In this document: positions 18,147 through 26,687 of the stretch, one piece after another
Numbering within the stretch: position 1 is the stretch's first letter
How the letters are laid out: each line of letters starts with the position of its first letter
From: Snodgrassella alvi
GTDB lineage: Bacteria; Pseudomonadota; Gammaproteobacteria; Burkholderiales; Neisseriaceae
NCBI RefSeq assembly: GCF_002777825.1
Contig: NZ_MEIR01000076.1
Location: 1 to 56,294 of the forward strand
DNA: 56,294 bases
Direction: 5' to 3'
The notes under the pieces: model-generated
Database searches by the model: none
What the model was told of the DNA's origin: nothing
Seen by the model: only the letters and a program-made list of their open reading frames with translations
Position numbers and translations under genes: made by a program

Positions 18147-18167
18147 ACCTCTGGCAAAAGCAGGGGT
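18147..18167 (+). promoter_or_regulatory. Small hairpin in the 5' leader of the fha-like gene
   Basis: ACCTCTG (18147-18153) can pair with CAGGGGT (18161-18167), including one G-T pair, around a seven-base loop. It ends 26 bases before the start codon, leaving the ribosome site (GGAAAG) free. It might be a small-RNA or RNA-binding-protein target in the leader. Confidence 0.3.
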
Positions 18168-18193
18168 AAAAATTAAATTGCTCGGAAAGCGTT

Positions 18194-19159
18194 ATGAACA
18201 GTACGCTGCTATTACGCCTCGATTACTGCCGAGGAATCAAGGTTGGCAAAATTTATGAATTGAATGACTTTGCATTTTTTTCGAAAACTGCGATCTATAA
18301 CATTTATATAGAAACGCCTCCCACAGAGGATTTGGCACTATGCATTAAACCCTCAGTACAGGGTTGGCAACTACTCAACAAGTCTGCGGACGTACTTTGC
18401 AGAGTGAATGGTGTCATACTTGCACCAGATCATTGGTGTCATCTGCATGACGAAGACATTCTTGAATGGGGATTATCAATCTGGCAAGTTAACCCCAGAG
18501 AACAGGCTGCTTCAGAATATCCATCTGAAACAGCCCAAAATTTCAAGACTTTTAAAGAGATAACCCCACTGGAACTGACGTGGTTTGATCCAAATATGCA
18601 ACCAGTGCAGCAAGAAGAAAATCCTTTTGATCTGGTCATGCCCAACCTACTATATGAAATGCTGGAAAGAACTGAGCCAAAGACAACTGCTTCATTAATG
18701 GAAAAGTCCCCGGCCGACGCAGTTTTTCTGGAGTTATTACAGGAATATCGTCAGGCACTAGACACGCCACAACTGCCTGGCAACGACCATGTCTGGCAAA
18801 AAAGACTACTACAAAATGATATATCCAACTCTGCTTCCCCTGTCAGTCTTGCCGATCTTTCTGGCAATATTGATCCATTGATGACATTACAGGACATGGT
18901 CTCAGGACCATTACATATTGATGATATTTTTAATGGATTGGATAGCCTCAGAGAAACAGAACTATTCCATACTGAAGAACCTCCAGAAATCTTGCATTTG
19001 TTTGCGCCGGGCTGGCAACAGCAAAGCAGTCATACTCATATGCCGCCCTTGCTAACCAGAAAAGAGCATCATGCCGTTAGTGTAGACAGTCATTACCGTA
19101 TGTCACAATCTCCCAATATTCACCAAAAGGATTCTGCTGATGATAATTCCCAATCGTAG
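18194..19159 (+). CDS. FHA-like T6SS accessory protein
   Basis: A 321-residue protein. The first hundred residues have the strand pattern of a forkhead-associated domain (KPSVQGWQLLNKS...VNGVILAPDHWCHLHDEDILEWG), but the canonical GR...S..H phosphothreonine-binding residues are not obvious. The rest looks low in structure and acidic. FHA proteins scaffold or regulate T6SS assembly, sometimes under threonine kinase control; no kinase or phosphatase gene is visible here. It is the first gene of the plus-strand operon, overlaps tagJ by 20 bp, and has the ribosome site GGAAAG. Confidence 0.6.
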   Translation: MNSTLLLRLDYCRGIKVGKIYELNDFAFFSKTAIYNIYIETPPTEDLALCIKPSVQGWQLLNKSADVLCRVNGVILAPDHWCHLHDEDILEWGLSIWQVNPREQAASEYPSETAQNFKTFKEITPLELTWFDPNMQPVQQEENPFDLVMPNLLYEMLERTEPKTTASLMEKSPADAVFLELLQEYRQALDTPQLPGNDHVWQKRLLQNDISNSASPVSLADLSGNIDPLMTLQDMVSGPLHIDDIFNGLDSLRETELFHTEEPPEILHLFAPGWQQQSSHTHMPPLLTRKEHHAVSVDSHYRMSQSPNIHQKDSADDNSQS

Positions 19160-19982
19160 TGATGAACACTCATTAACGCTTCAACAATGGATGGCAAATC
19201 GATCACTAACTGCTGTCATGCAGGAAACTGAGCAACAAATCAAACTCAGTCCAACAGATCCTGCCCAACGCTGGTTGTTATTTCAATTGTTGTGCTTGCA
19301 GGGAGACTGGCAGCGAGCACTGAAACAATTACAAACATGTGCACAGATGCAATCTGGATTTGAACAGCAGGCGCATGCCTATAGGGGTTTGATTACCTGC
19401 GAGTTGTATCGACAGGAATGCTTTGCTGGCCGCAAGCGACCGGGGTTTATCCAGCAGCAACCTGCATGGGTTGACCAGTTACTTGACGCAATTACTCAGA
19501 ATTATTCTGGAGATGAAGTACAGGCTGATGAAATCAGGGAAACAGCATTGAGTTCAACCAAAGATGTTTCCGGTACTGTGGAACCGGGTGGTACATTTGC
19601 CTGGATTGCAGATAGTGATACCTGGCTGGGACCTACCGTTGAGCTGGTCATTGGTGGTATCTATACTTGGCTACCTTTCGAACAGATACGTTTTATTTCT
19701 TCTGAACCACCCAAAACTATCCTTGATCTGATCTGGAAACCGGCACAGTTAACTCTTAAAGATGGATCAGAACACCCCGCTTTCCTGCTAGCCCGCTATT
19801 GTGGCTCAGAATCTGCCGGTGAACCATTAATGTTGTGTCGGGAAACTATCTGGCAGGAGCATGGCAAAACATCCGTACGGGCATTAGGACAGAAAACCTG
19901 GCAAACGGATCGGGGCGATATGGGGATACTAGAGATAACTTCATATACTTTTGAAACTGACAGAGAAGCTACACATGGCTGA
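19140..19982 (+). CDS. tagJ: T6SS accessory protein TagJ (ImpE family)
   Basis: A 280-residue protein with N-terminal helical repeats (DPAQRWLLFQLLCLQGDWQRALKQL) and a C-terminal ImpE domain containing WIADSDTWLGPTVELVIGGIYTWLPFEQI. TagJ binds the sheath protein TssB and assists ClpV-dependent disassembly in some systems. It overlaps the fha-like gene upstream and tssE downstream, showing a tight operon. Confidence 0.88.
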   Translation: MIIPNRSDEHSLTLQQWMANRSLTAVMQETEQQIKLSPTDPAQRWLLFQLLCLQGDWQRALKQLQTCAQMQSGFEQQAHAYRGLITCELYRQECFAGRKRPGFIQQQPAWVDQLLDAITQNYSGDEVQADEIRETALSSTKDVSGTVEPGGTFAWIADSDTWLGPTVELVIGGIYTWLPFEQIRFISSEPPKTILDLIWKPAQLTLKDGSEHPAFLLARYCGSESAGEPLMLCRETIWQEHGKTSVRALGQKTWQTDRGDMGILEITSYTFETDREATHG

Positions 19983-20481
19983 ACAATTTCCTCCATTACG
20001 CCCAAGAGCACATCTGTTACCAACACTGTTTGACCGTCTGCGAGATGATGCACCAACCCGCAAAACTGAAGCGTCTGATAACTATACTGTCTCTGCTGAC
20101 CGCTTACGGGAAATTGTCCAGCGTGATCTGATGTATCTGCTCAACACCACTAATCTGGAAGATGAAATCGACCTGCATCAATATCCACAGGTTGCTGCCT
20201 CTGTAGTCAACTACGGTGTTCCGCCAATAGCAGGTCAATACATGTATGAACACAAGTGGACTGATATTGAAAGAGCCATTCGCAGGGCAATCCTGCGTTT
20301 TGAACCAAGGCTGGAAGCTTCTTCATTAGGTGTCGCACCGTTAATGAAGGACGAAACAAAGCTAAACTACAACGTCCTGTTGTTTGAAATACGTGGCCGA
20401 ATCCTTACTGAACCGTATCCGACATCTTTCGTTGTGCAAAGTGCTTTTGATCTCGAAACCAATAGGATAAGTATCATTTAG
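19975..20481 (+). CDS. tssE: T6SS baseplate wedge protein TssE (gp25-like)
   Basis: A 168-residue protein related to phage T4 gp25. The ATG at 19975 overlaps the tagJ stop codon (ATGGCTGA). The only earlier in-frame start is a TTG at 19951, so it was not used. Core motifs are LPTLFDRLRDD near the N-terminus, REIVQRDLMYLLNTTN in the middle and IRRAILRFEPRL later. TssE joins TssF and TssG in the baseplate wedge and nucleates sheath growth. Confidence 0.94.
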   Translation: MAEQFPPLRPRAHLLPTLFDRLRDDAPTRKTEASDNYTVSADRLREIVQRDLMYLLNTTNLEDEIDLHQYPQVAASVVNYGVPPIAGQYMYEHKWTDIERAIRRAILRFEPRLEASSLGVAPLMKDETKLNYNVLLFEIRGRILTEPYPTSFVVQSAFDLETNRISII

Positions 20482-20490
20482 CAAATAATT

Positions 20491-22374
20491 ATGGATCCAT
20501 TATTACTCGAATATTACAACAAAGAACTCACCTTTATGCGGGAAATGGCGGCAGAATTTTCTCACCAGCATCCCAAAATTGCCAAACGTCTGGGTATGCA
20601 GGGTATTGAAATAGCTGATCCTTATGTAGAAAGGATGATTGAGGCTTTCTGCTTTCTCACTGCGCGTACACAATTAAAAATTGATGCTGAGTTTCCCCGC
20701 TTTACGCAACGCTTGTTAGAAGTTATCTACCCGAATTACATTACACCAACGCCATCGATGGCTGTTGCACAGCTGCATCCTAGCCATACAGAAGGTGACT
20801 TCATGCAAGGATTCAAGGTACCCAGACATTCCTCTTTCCGTGCCGGTATCCCGGTTGGAGAAAATACAGTCTGCGAGTTCCGCAATAGTCAAGAAGTAAC
20901 TTTATGGCCAGTACAGATTGTTGAGGCCAGACTAACGGGTGCACCACCTGACATGCCATTGTTGAACCGCTATCTACCGGCACACACTAAAGTTGCAGGC
21001 GCATTACGCCTGACCTTGCGTACATTCGGGGAAGTAAACTTCAACCAGATTGAGGGTTTGGATCGTCTACCTATTTATCTGTGCGGTGAAGACAGGATTG
21101 CTTCACACCTATTTGAATTGCTGCATACCAGTGCCGTAGCAACAGTAGCTGGCCAGCCAGGAAATTTCACTGGTTCACTGGATATCAATGTACGTGATGC
21201 TGTCGTCCATGAAGGTTTAGAACCAGGACAGGGTTTACTTCCACTTACATGGGATGTTTTCCATGGACATAATTTGTTGCATGAGTATTTCAGCTGTCCA
21301 GAACGCTTTTATTTTTTCACGCCAACAGGTTTGTCCACAGGTTTGCGTAAAATTAATAGTAACGAAGCTGAAATTGTTATCCTGCTGGATCGCATCCCCG
21401 ATAGCTGGCTTATTAATCAGACCAGCATAGAACAATTCGCTCTGTTCTGCACACCATTGATTAATCTGTTCCGCAAACGTACAGACCGAATAGAACTGGA
21501 CACAGCCTGTACAGAACTACATCTGGTACCAGATCGGTCACGGCCACTTGATTATGAAATCTATACTATAGAAGCAGTACATGGGCTAAGAGCAAAGACC
21601 ACAGAAGAACTAACTTTCCGGCCACTTTACCATACCCTTAACAACGATGAGGGCAATTATGGCCGTTATTTTTCCCTGCGTCGGGAACAGCGCAAACTAT
21701 CCAACAATGCACGTAAATACGGCACACGTACCAACTACATTGGTACAGAAATTTTCCTGTCACTAGTTGATCAAAATGAAGCACCGTATCCAGAATACCT
21801 GCGTTACCTGTCGGCCACAGCGTGGCTGACCAACCGCGATCTGGCAACACTGGTTCCCCGTAATGGTGTTGATGATTTGTCCATTGATGATTCCGTACCA
21901 GTTGAGAGCATCGGCCTAATCCGTCCACCGCGCCCACCACAAGCACCATTTGCCGAACGCGAACTTGCCTGGCGTCTGATCCGGCAGTTATCGTTCAACT
22001 ACCTGCCACTGTCTGATATGGCACATCGACCTGGAGGTCAGGCATTACGAGACCTGCTACGACTATTCGTACCAACACATGACAGCCCGCAGTTGCGCCA
22101 GATACAAAGCCTGATCGGAGCCCGAACAGAACCAGTTACCCGACGTCTGCCTGGAGCAGGTCCTCTGGTTTACGGACGTGGTGTCAAATGTGAACTGACT
22201 GTTGATGAAGACGGATTCTCAGGCACTAGCCCTTATTTGTTCGGTCTCGTTCTTGAACACTATTTGTCACGGCACGTCGCCATCAATACTTTCACACAAA
22301 CTGCATTACATAGCATACAACGTGGTCAGATTGAACTCTGGCCGGTACGCATGGGTGGAAGGGGCGCAATCTGA
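20491..22374 (+). CDS. tssF: T6SS baseplate protein TssF
   Basis: A 627-residue protein starting MDPLLLEYYNKELTFMREMA, a very conserved opening of the family, followed by FAxxxPKIAKRLGM-type and EAFCFLTARTQLKID segments. TssF forms the bulk of the baseplate wedge with TssG and TssE. It starts 9 bp after tssE, and its stop overlaps the tssG ATG (TGATG at 22372-22376). Confidence 0.97.
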   Translation: MDPLLLEYYNKELTFMREMAAEFSHQHPKIAKRLGMQGIEIADPYVERMIEAFCFLTARTQLKIDAEFPRFTQRLLEVIYPNYITPTPSMAVAQLHPSHTEGDFMQGFKVPRHSSFRAGIPVGENTVCEFRNSQEVTLWPVQIVEARLTGAPPDMPLLNRYLPAHTKVAGALRLTLRTFGEVNFNQIEGLDRLPIYLCGEDRIASHLFELLHTSAVATVAGQPGNFTGSLDINVRDAVVHEGLEPGQGLLPLTWDVFHGHNLLHEYFSCPERFYFFTPTGLSTGLRKINSNEAEIVILLDRIPDSWLINQTSIEQFALFCTPLINLFRKRTDRIELDTACTELHLVPDRSRPLDYEIYTIEAVHGLRAKTTEELTFRPLYHTLNNDEGNYGRYFSLRREQRKLSNNARKYGTRTNYIGTEIFLSLVDQNEAPYPEYLRYLSATAWLTNRDLATLVPRNGVDDLSIDDSVPVESIGLIRPPRPPQAPFAERELAWRLIRQLSFNYLPLSDMAHRPGGQALRDLLRLFVPTHDSPQLRQIQSLIGARTEPVTRRLPGAGPLVYGRGVKCELTVDEDGFSGTSPYLFGLVLEHYLSRHVAINTFTQTALHSIQRGQIELWPVRMGGRGAI

Positions 22375-23426
22375 TGAAGCAGATCGTCGAACCGCCGAAT
22401 ACGCCCGAAAACACTTGGCATGATACTCTGAATCAGGCCAGTGAAACTCCTTGGCGTTATGGCTATCTGAGTCTGATGCGTCGTTTTGGTGCACAGTACC
22501 AACTTCAACTACCAATCGGTCATGCTCTACGACCACAGCAGGAACCATTCCGGCTGGGACAAACACCATCCTTGATTTTTGCACCACGCGAAATCGCCGA
22601 AGCGTCACTAACACCAGAAGGAAAATTTCGGATCCAGTTGTTCGGGCTCGGTTTATGGGGCGCTAATGGGCCTTTGCCGATGCATTATACCGAAATTGCT
22701 TTAAGCCGGCGTGACAGTAACCGAGATACCACACTAGTCGATTTTGCAGATCTGTTCCACCATCGTTACCTGACACAATTTTATAGTGCCTGGCAAAGCG
22801 CACAGTCTGCTGGCGGTGGACTGGATAGGCGCGAAGCAGAAAGTTTTTCGTTTTTTGTGGCCAGTTTATGTGGACAGAGTCTGGAAGAGATTGCTTACAG
22901 TACATTATCATCTCATCCCAGACTGGCAGCTAGCGCACATCTGGTACGCGAAGCTCGTAATCCAGATGGCATCACATCAACGCTGTCACATTATTTTGGC
23001 GTACCATTTAACCTACAGGAATACGTATTGCACTGGATTCCTGTTGCTCCTGAAGAACGCACCCAACTGGGTATTCCAGGACCAGCATCCGTTATGGGAG
23101 AAGGAGCATTGGTAGGACAGATGGTACCGGATCGTCAGCACAAATTCCGCCTCATCATTGGCCCACTAAATCTGGATAACTATCTGCATTTTTTACCTAA
23201 TGGACATGATTTACCCAAACTAATCGAATGGGTCAGAGCATTTGTCGGTTACGAATACGAGTGGGAAGTTCAATTACAGCTTAATCCTCGCTCGGCACCA
23301 CCTGCACAAATTGGCTCCGACCAGCGTCTCGGCTGGACAACCTGGCTAGGCCAGTCGATGAATGATCTACCAGTTACCGGCATGACCTATGAACCGGAAC
23401 AATATGCCAGTATCAGACAGTTGTGA
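22374..23426 (+). CDS. tssG: T6SS baseplate protein TssG
   Basis: A 350-residue protein with typical segments SLMRRFGAQY near the N-terminus, RIQLFGLGLWGANGPLPMHYTE around residues 85-105 and a conserved DFADLFHHRYLTQFYSAW block. TssG contacts TssF, TssE and TssK in the wedge. It is translationally coupled to tssF. Confidence 0.96.
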   Translation: MKQIVEPPNTPENTWHDTLNQASETPWRYGYLSLMRRFGAQYQLQLPIGHALRPQQEPFRLGQTPSLIFAPREIAEASLTPEGKFRIQLFGLGLWGANGPLPMHYTEIALSRRDSNRDTTLVDFADLFHHRYLTQFYSAWQSAQSAGGGLDRREAESFSFFVASLCGQSLEEIAYSTLSSHPRLAASAHLVREARNPDGITSTLSHYFGVPFNLQEYVLHWIPVAPEERTQLGIPGPASVMGEGALVGQMVPDRQHKFRLIIGPLNLDNYLHFLPNGHDLPKLIEWVRAFVGYEYEWEVQLQLNPRSAPPAQIGSDQRLGWTTWLGQSMNDLPVTGMTYEPEQYASIRQL

Positions 23427-23433
23427 GAAAATA

Positions 23434-24519
23434 ATGAGCAACAAAAAATCCAAACAGAAATACCAGTACACTGATCTGCTCGCACCGATTACTGATGAAC
23501 AGCCCTGCGGCAGCAACCTTGAATACGATCCAGAGTTTCTGCTACTACTTTCCAAAGCCACAGAGCAGCCAGAAACACAATATGGCGATTTCGTAAACAA
23601 GCCGGAAGGGGTCAACTGGAATGAAGTCAAGCGTGATGCATTGCGATTGCTGGTACGCACCAAGGATATCCGAGTTTACATCTTACTTCTCCGTAGTAAA
23701 ATCCAGTTAAGTGGCGCCGCAGGGCTCTTGGAAGGATTGGATCTGTTGGAACAGGCATGCAGCACTTACCCACAGGATATTTACCCACAGATTGAAATTG
23801 ATGAAAATGGCGATGAAGAAGATGCTGCACTGGTTCGCAGTAATGCTCTAGCAGCGTTGACTGACCCTGAAGGCGTGATGGCAGATATTCGTAGTATTAT
23901 TTTGTCCAGCAACGCCGCGCTGCGATTACAAATTCGGGATGTTGAACGCTCTCTGTCGATACCACGTCCGGCTGATGCACTGGCTCCTGATTCTGTCCGG
24001 CGGCAATTGGTAGACTTGCGTCTTCGTAATACTCCAGCTCTGACAGCACTGGATGAAACCATTCCTATTCTTGAGAAACTACAAAACTGGGCCAGTGAAA
24101 CACTGAAGAATGCAGCACCAGATTTAAGCCCACTAAAAAAATTACTGAGCTACCTACAGGATAATGACAATCGCTCTGCTCCAAAACGGGAGTGTATTGA
24201 AGAAAATAATACTCAACTGGATACTTCGACTGTAACTGATGAATCGTCTGCTGTACAAGTAGTAGAACCAACCACTTCTTTTCAGGACGAAGTCATAGCA
24301 GACGAAACGCAGGAATTTCTGCCAGTAACTATTACCAACCGCTTTGATGCACTGCAACACATTGAAGACATCCGCAACTGGTTTGAAACCCATGAACCAA
24401 GCAGCCCAACCATCCCGTTGCTACGTCAGGCTGAACGCATGGTAGGTAAACGTTTTTCCGAAGTGGTCAATGTAATTCCATTGGAATTACTACAGAAGTG
24501 GGATGATTCAGAATCTTAA
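23434..24519 (+). CDS. tssA: T6SS baseplate/cap protein TssA
   Basis: A 361-residue protein. The start at 23434 (MSNKKSKQKYQY) is chosen because it follows the tssG stop by eight bases; an earlier Met lies within tssG. The ImpA N-terminal domain is recognised by DLLAPITDEQPCGSNLEYDPEF and WNEVKRDALRLLVRTKDIRVYILL. The C-terminal segment ENIRNWF-like (IEDIRNWFETHEPSSPTIPLLRQAERMVGKRFSEVV) is the short VasJ-type tail. TssA primes tube and sheath polymerisation. It is the last gene of the plus operon. Confidence 0.95.
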   Translation: MSNKKSKQKYQYTDLLAPITDEQPCGSNLEYDPEFLLLLSKATEQPETQYGDFVNKPEGVNWNEVKRDALRLLVRTKDIRVYILLLRSKIQLSGAAGLLEGLDLLEQACSTYPQDIYPQIEIDENGDEEDAALVRSNALAALTDPEGVMADIRSIILSSNAALRLQIRDVERSLSIPRPADALAPDSVRRQLVDLRLRNTPALTALDETIPILEKLQNWASETLKNAAPDLSPLKKLLSYLQDNDNRSAPKRECIEENNTQLDTSTVTDESSAVQVVEPTTSFQDEVIADETQEFLPVTITNRFDALQHIEDIRNWFETHEPSSPTIPLLRQAERMVGKRFSEVVNVIPLELLQKWDDSES

Positions 24520-24774
24520 AACCAAATATTTTATACTCTATTATTGATATACGGCAGTAGTTCAAAATATTGCATTTAGAGAATTAATAATATATGACTA
24601 CCGGTTTATTACATGAGTGCTTTAGTAACATATTAAAGGAAGCGATAATGTGGGTTTCAAGACTGAAATATCTAAACGTTTTTCTAGTATTCTTCCATTC
24701 TCAGATCAAGCTATTTAAAGGGTAGTGAGCCTTTGCAATCTCTACCTTTTTATTAATTAGTCAATAAATAAAAA
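24520..24774. other. Intergenic region after tssA
   Basis: About 250 bp with no supported gene. A 25-codon reading frame at 24648-24725 is too short to credit. The region ends in the terminator at 24775-24814. Confidence 0.5.
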
Positions 24775-24814
24775 CAGGACTGAATCTTTTATGCGGATTC
24801 AGTCTTGTTGTTTG
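24775..24814 (+). terminator. Rho-independent terminator of the fha-tssA operon
   Basis: CAGGACTGAATC pairs with GATTCAGTCTTG around a nine-base loop, and TTGTTTG follows. It is placed 255 bp after tssA on the coding strand and is preceded by an A-run. Confidence 0.75.
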
Positions 24815-24990
24815 TCTGGGATTAAATTAACCTAATGTTATTAATAACTAACCTTTAATCCTATTGAGTTATTAACAGATGAATTTACGTATATATCGCT
24901 TCCGTTGGATCAAATGTAAATAACCCATAGTTAGTACAGAACGTGGTATTGTAAATATCCCCAAACTTAGTGCAAGATTCAAGTAGAAAA

Positions 24991-25815
24991 TTATGCTGCT
25001 TGTTTTAGGGTTTTATATTCAATCGGCGTCATATTATTTAATGCTTCATGAGGCCTTTCCGTGTTATAAATGGTTAACCATTCTTCGGTTACCTTTCTTG
25101 CTTGTTCCAGATTATTAAATAGATATAAATCTAGTACCTCTGTGCGATAGGTGCGATTAAATCGTTCAATATATCCGTTTTGATATGGGCTGCCTGCTTG
25201 AATATAATCTATGGTTATACCATGTGACTTTGCCCAGTCGATGAATGTTTTTCCGGTAAATCCCGGTTTATTATCCACTCGTATTTTGAGTGGATAGCCA
25301 TGATATTCGGCCAGTTTATCCAGATAACGGGTAATCCTACCAGCCGGTAAACTGACCGCAATATCAATGCCTAACGCCTCACGATTAAAGTCATCTATCA
25401 CATTGAAGGTTCTAAAACGCCGTTGATTGCGACTGCTGTCACTCATAAAATCCATTGACCAGCATTCACCTTGTTTATTCGGTACTGATAGCCTTTCTGG
25501 GCTTCGCGGAGGAATATGTTGTTTACGCTTTACCCTGAAATTAAGCTTTAACTGGCAGTATATTCGATAAACACGTTTATGATTCTATTTATAGCCGAGC
25601 TTTCTGATGCGATTAAAACACTTAGGAAAGCCCCAGCGTAAATGCTTATCGGTAATAGCACTTAGTACCGACATAATCACTGAATCATCCGGTAACTTGG
25701 GTTGATAATAGTAAGCACAGCGGCTTAAGCCAACAATAGCGCAGCTCATGGCAATAGTGACAGAATGACTTTCTTGCAGTAGTACAGCCCAAGCTTTTCG
25801 TGCTTGAGTAGGCAC
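24991..25815 (-). pseudogene. IS3-family transposase OrfB with internal stop
   Basis: The frame runs from a GTG at 25815 (overlapping the orfA stop) to 24991, but is broken by TAG at 25585-25587. The residues around the stop read LGYK-stop-NHKRVYRIYC. The usual family sequence has Trp at this place, so TGG probably mutated to TAG. The rve integrase part follows in the same frame with WSMDFMSD (first Asp) and NGYIERFNRTYR (the Glu). The second Asp sits in VDNKPGF instead of the common DNGPEF, a further possible sign of decay. Confidence 0.82.
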
Positions 25816-26063
25816 TATAGCTTTTTGATGATTTCCTCCTGAAGCTGAGATTTTAAACTGAGCTCAGCAAACATCTGCTTAAGCTTACGGTTTTCAGCCT
25901 CTAGCTCCTTTAAACGTTTGATATCGGACGTTTCCATACCACCGTATTTATCACGCCATTTATAAAAAGTTGAATTGCCGATGCCATATTTACGGCAGAG
26001 TTCTTTGACGGGGATACCAGCTTCGGCTTCTTTTAAAATGGATATGATTTGATGTTCAGTCAT
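25815..26063 (-). CDS. IS3-family transposase OrfA (helix-turn-helix)
   Basis: An 82-residue protein with the helix-turn-helix segment PVKELCRKYGIGNSTFYKWRDKYGG and a leucine-zipper-like tail (LKELEAENRKLKQMFAELSLKSQL). This is the DNA-binding half of an IS3 transposase, normally joined to OrfB by -1 frameshifting. The end of the frame contains an A5G run (ATCAAAAAG) that could serve as the slip site. It is intact in itself. Confidence 0.88.
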   Translation of the reverse strand: MTEHQIISILKEAEAGIPVKELCRKYGIGNSTFYKWRDKYGGMETSDIKRLKELEAENRKLKQMFAELSLKSQLQEEIIKKL

Positions 26064-26146
26064 CTCTTTTTCATGTTTAAATCTTCTGTTTAATGGAGGG
26101 AGTTTCCTACTTTGGTGCTGTAGTACTATGTTAAAGGATAGTTACA

Positions 26147-26314
26147 ATGACTCATTTGCCAGAAGATAGTACTAGTAATGTGAAAGTTGGAATAGCTATT
26201 CTAGTTCTAATTCCGGTCATTATGCAGGTAGTTCGTTTTCAGTATTTTAAAACAATTCTGAGAGAGTCTTTACAATTGGACTGGCATTGCTTTCCATTAT
26301 TATCTGGGTCATAA
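26147..26314 (+). CDS. Possible small membrane protein, 55 aa
   Basis: A short frame opening right after the IS end, with AGGA about 10 bases before the ATG. The product has one hydrophobic stretch (VGIAILVLIPVIMQVV). The C-terminal half looks arbitrary and another frame stays open over it, so it may be a frameshifted remnant. It was not recognised. Confidence 0.25.
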   Translation: MTHLPEDSTSNVKVGIAILVLIPVIMQVVRFQYFKTILRESLQLDWHCFPLLSGS

Positions 26315-26552
26315 CGAAAGATTTATGATTAATTTTTATTGTAAATGAGTCGAATCGACATAATTAACACGATACTTATAAAAAACTCTACATCCATTTT
26401 TGTAAAAATTATATATAATATAGTTTCATTAGGTTAAAAAGAAATTTTGTCACTAGCTGCTGTTTTGTGCGATTAATCAGGCTTGCAAAAAAGGGTGGCA
26501 TTTAACGCCGTAAAAGAAAGGTAAGATGTTAACCCGTTGAGTAAAAGAAAAT
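26315..26552. other. AT-rich region upstream of vgrG
   Basis: No gene is seen. It contains a TATAAT at 26414-26419, a possible -10 for the vgrG-rhs transcript, but no convincing -35. Confidence 0.35.
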
Positions 26553-26687
26553 ATGATTGCTGGTTTTGCATATCATGCCGGACAGAAATATCCATCCGCT
26601 GATAGAACAACAATTAATACTGAAACATGCGCCAACACTGCTCACAAGTGTAGCTGCGGCGCGATAACGATGGGGAAAAGACCATGA
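26553..26687 (+). CDS. Possible 44-aa leader peptide overlapping the vgrG start
   Basis: The frame runs from ATG at 26553 to a TGA that overlaps the vgrG ATG (ATGA at 26684-26687). The product contains Cys residues in [11 protein letters not shown]. No strong ribosome site precedes it. The coupling geometry is suggestive, but the composition does not prove coding. Confidence 0.22.
   Translation: MIAGFAYHAGQKYPSADRTTINTETCANTAHKCSCGAITMGKRP

Larger units (their letters stand above)
17834..18193. other. Divergent intergenic region between the two T6SS operons
   Basis: A 360-bp, very AT-rich non-coding stretch separates clpV (minus) from the fha-like gene (plus). It should hold the promoters of both operons. 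The separate candidate sites inside it are listed individually. No ORF of note is seen. Confidence 0.7.
24938..26120 (-). mobile_element. Decayed IS3-family insertion sequence
   Basis: The element holds two overlapping transposase frames of IS3 type (orfA 25815-26063, orfB 24991-25815). The ends are approximate: TAGTAC occurs at 24932-24937 and 26121-26126, and the DNA just inside (CAGAAC on the left, CAGCAC read inward on the right) is weakly inverted-repeat-like. This gives about 1.18 kb, normal for the family. orfB carries a premature stop, so the element is probably not autonomous. It separates the tss operon from vgrG. Confidence 0.7.
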
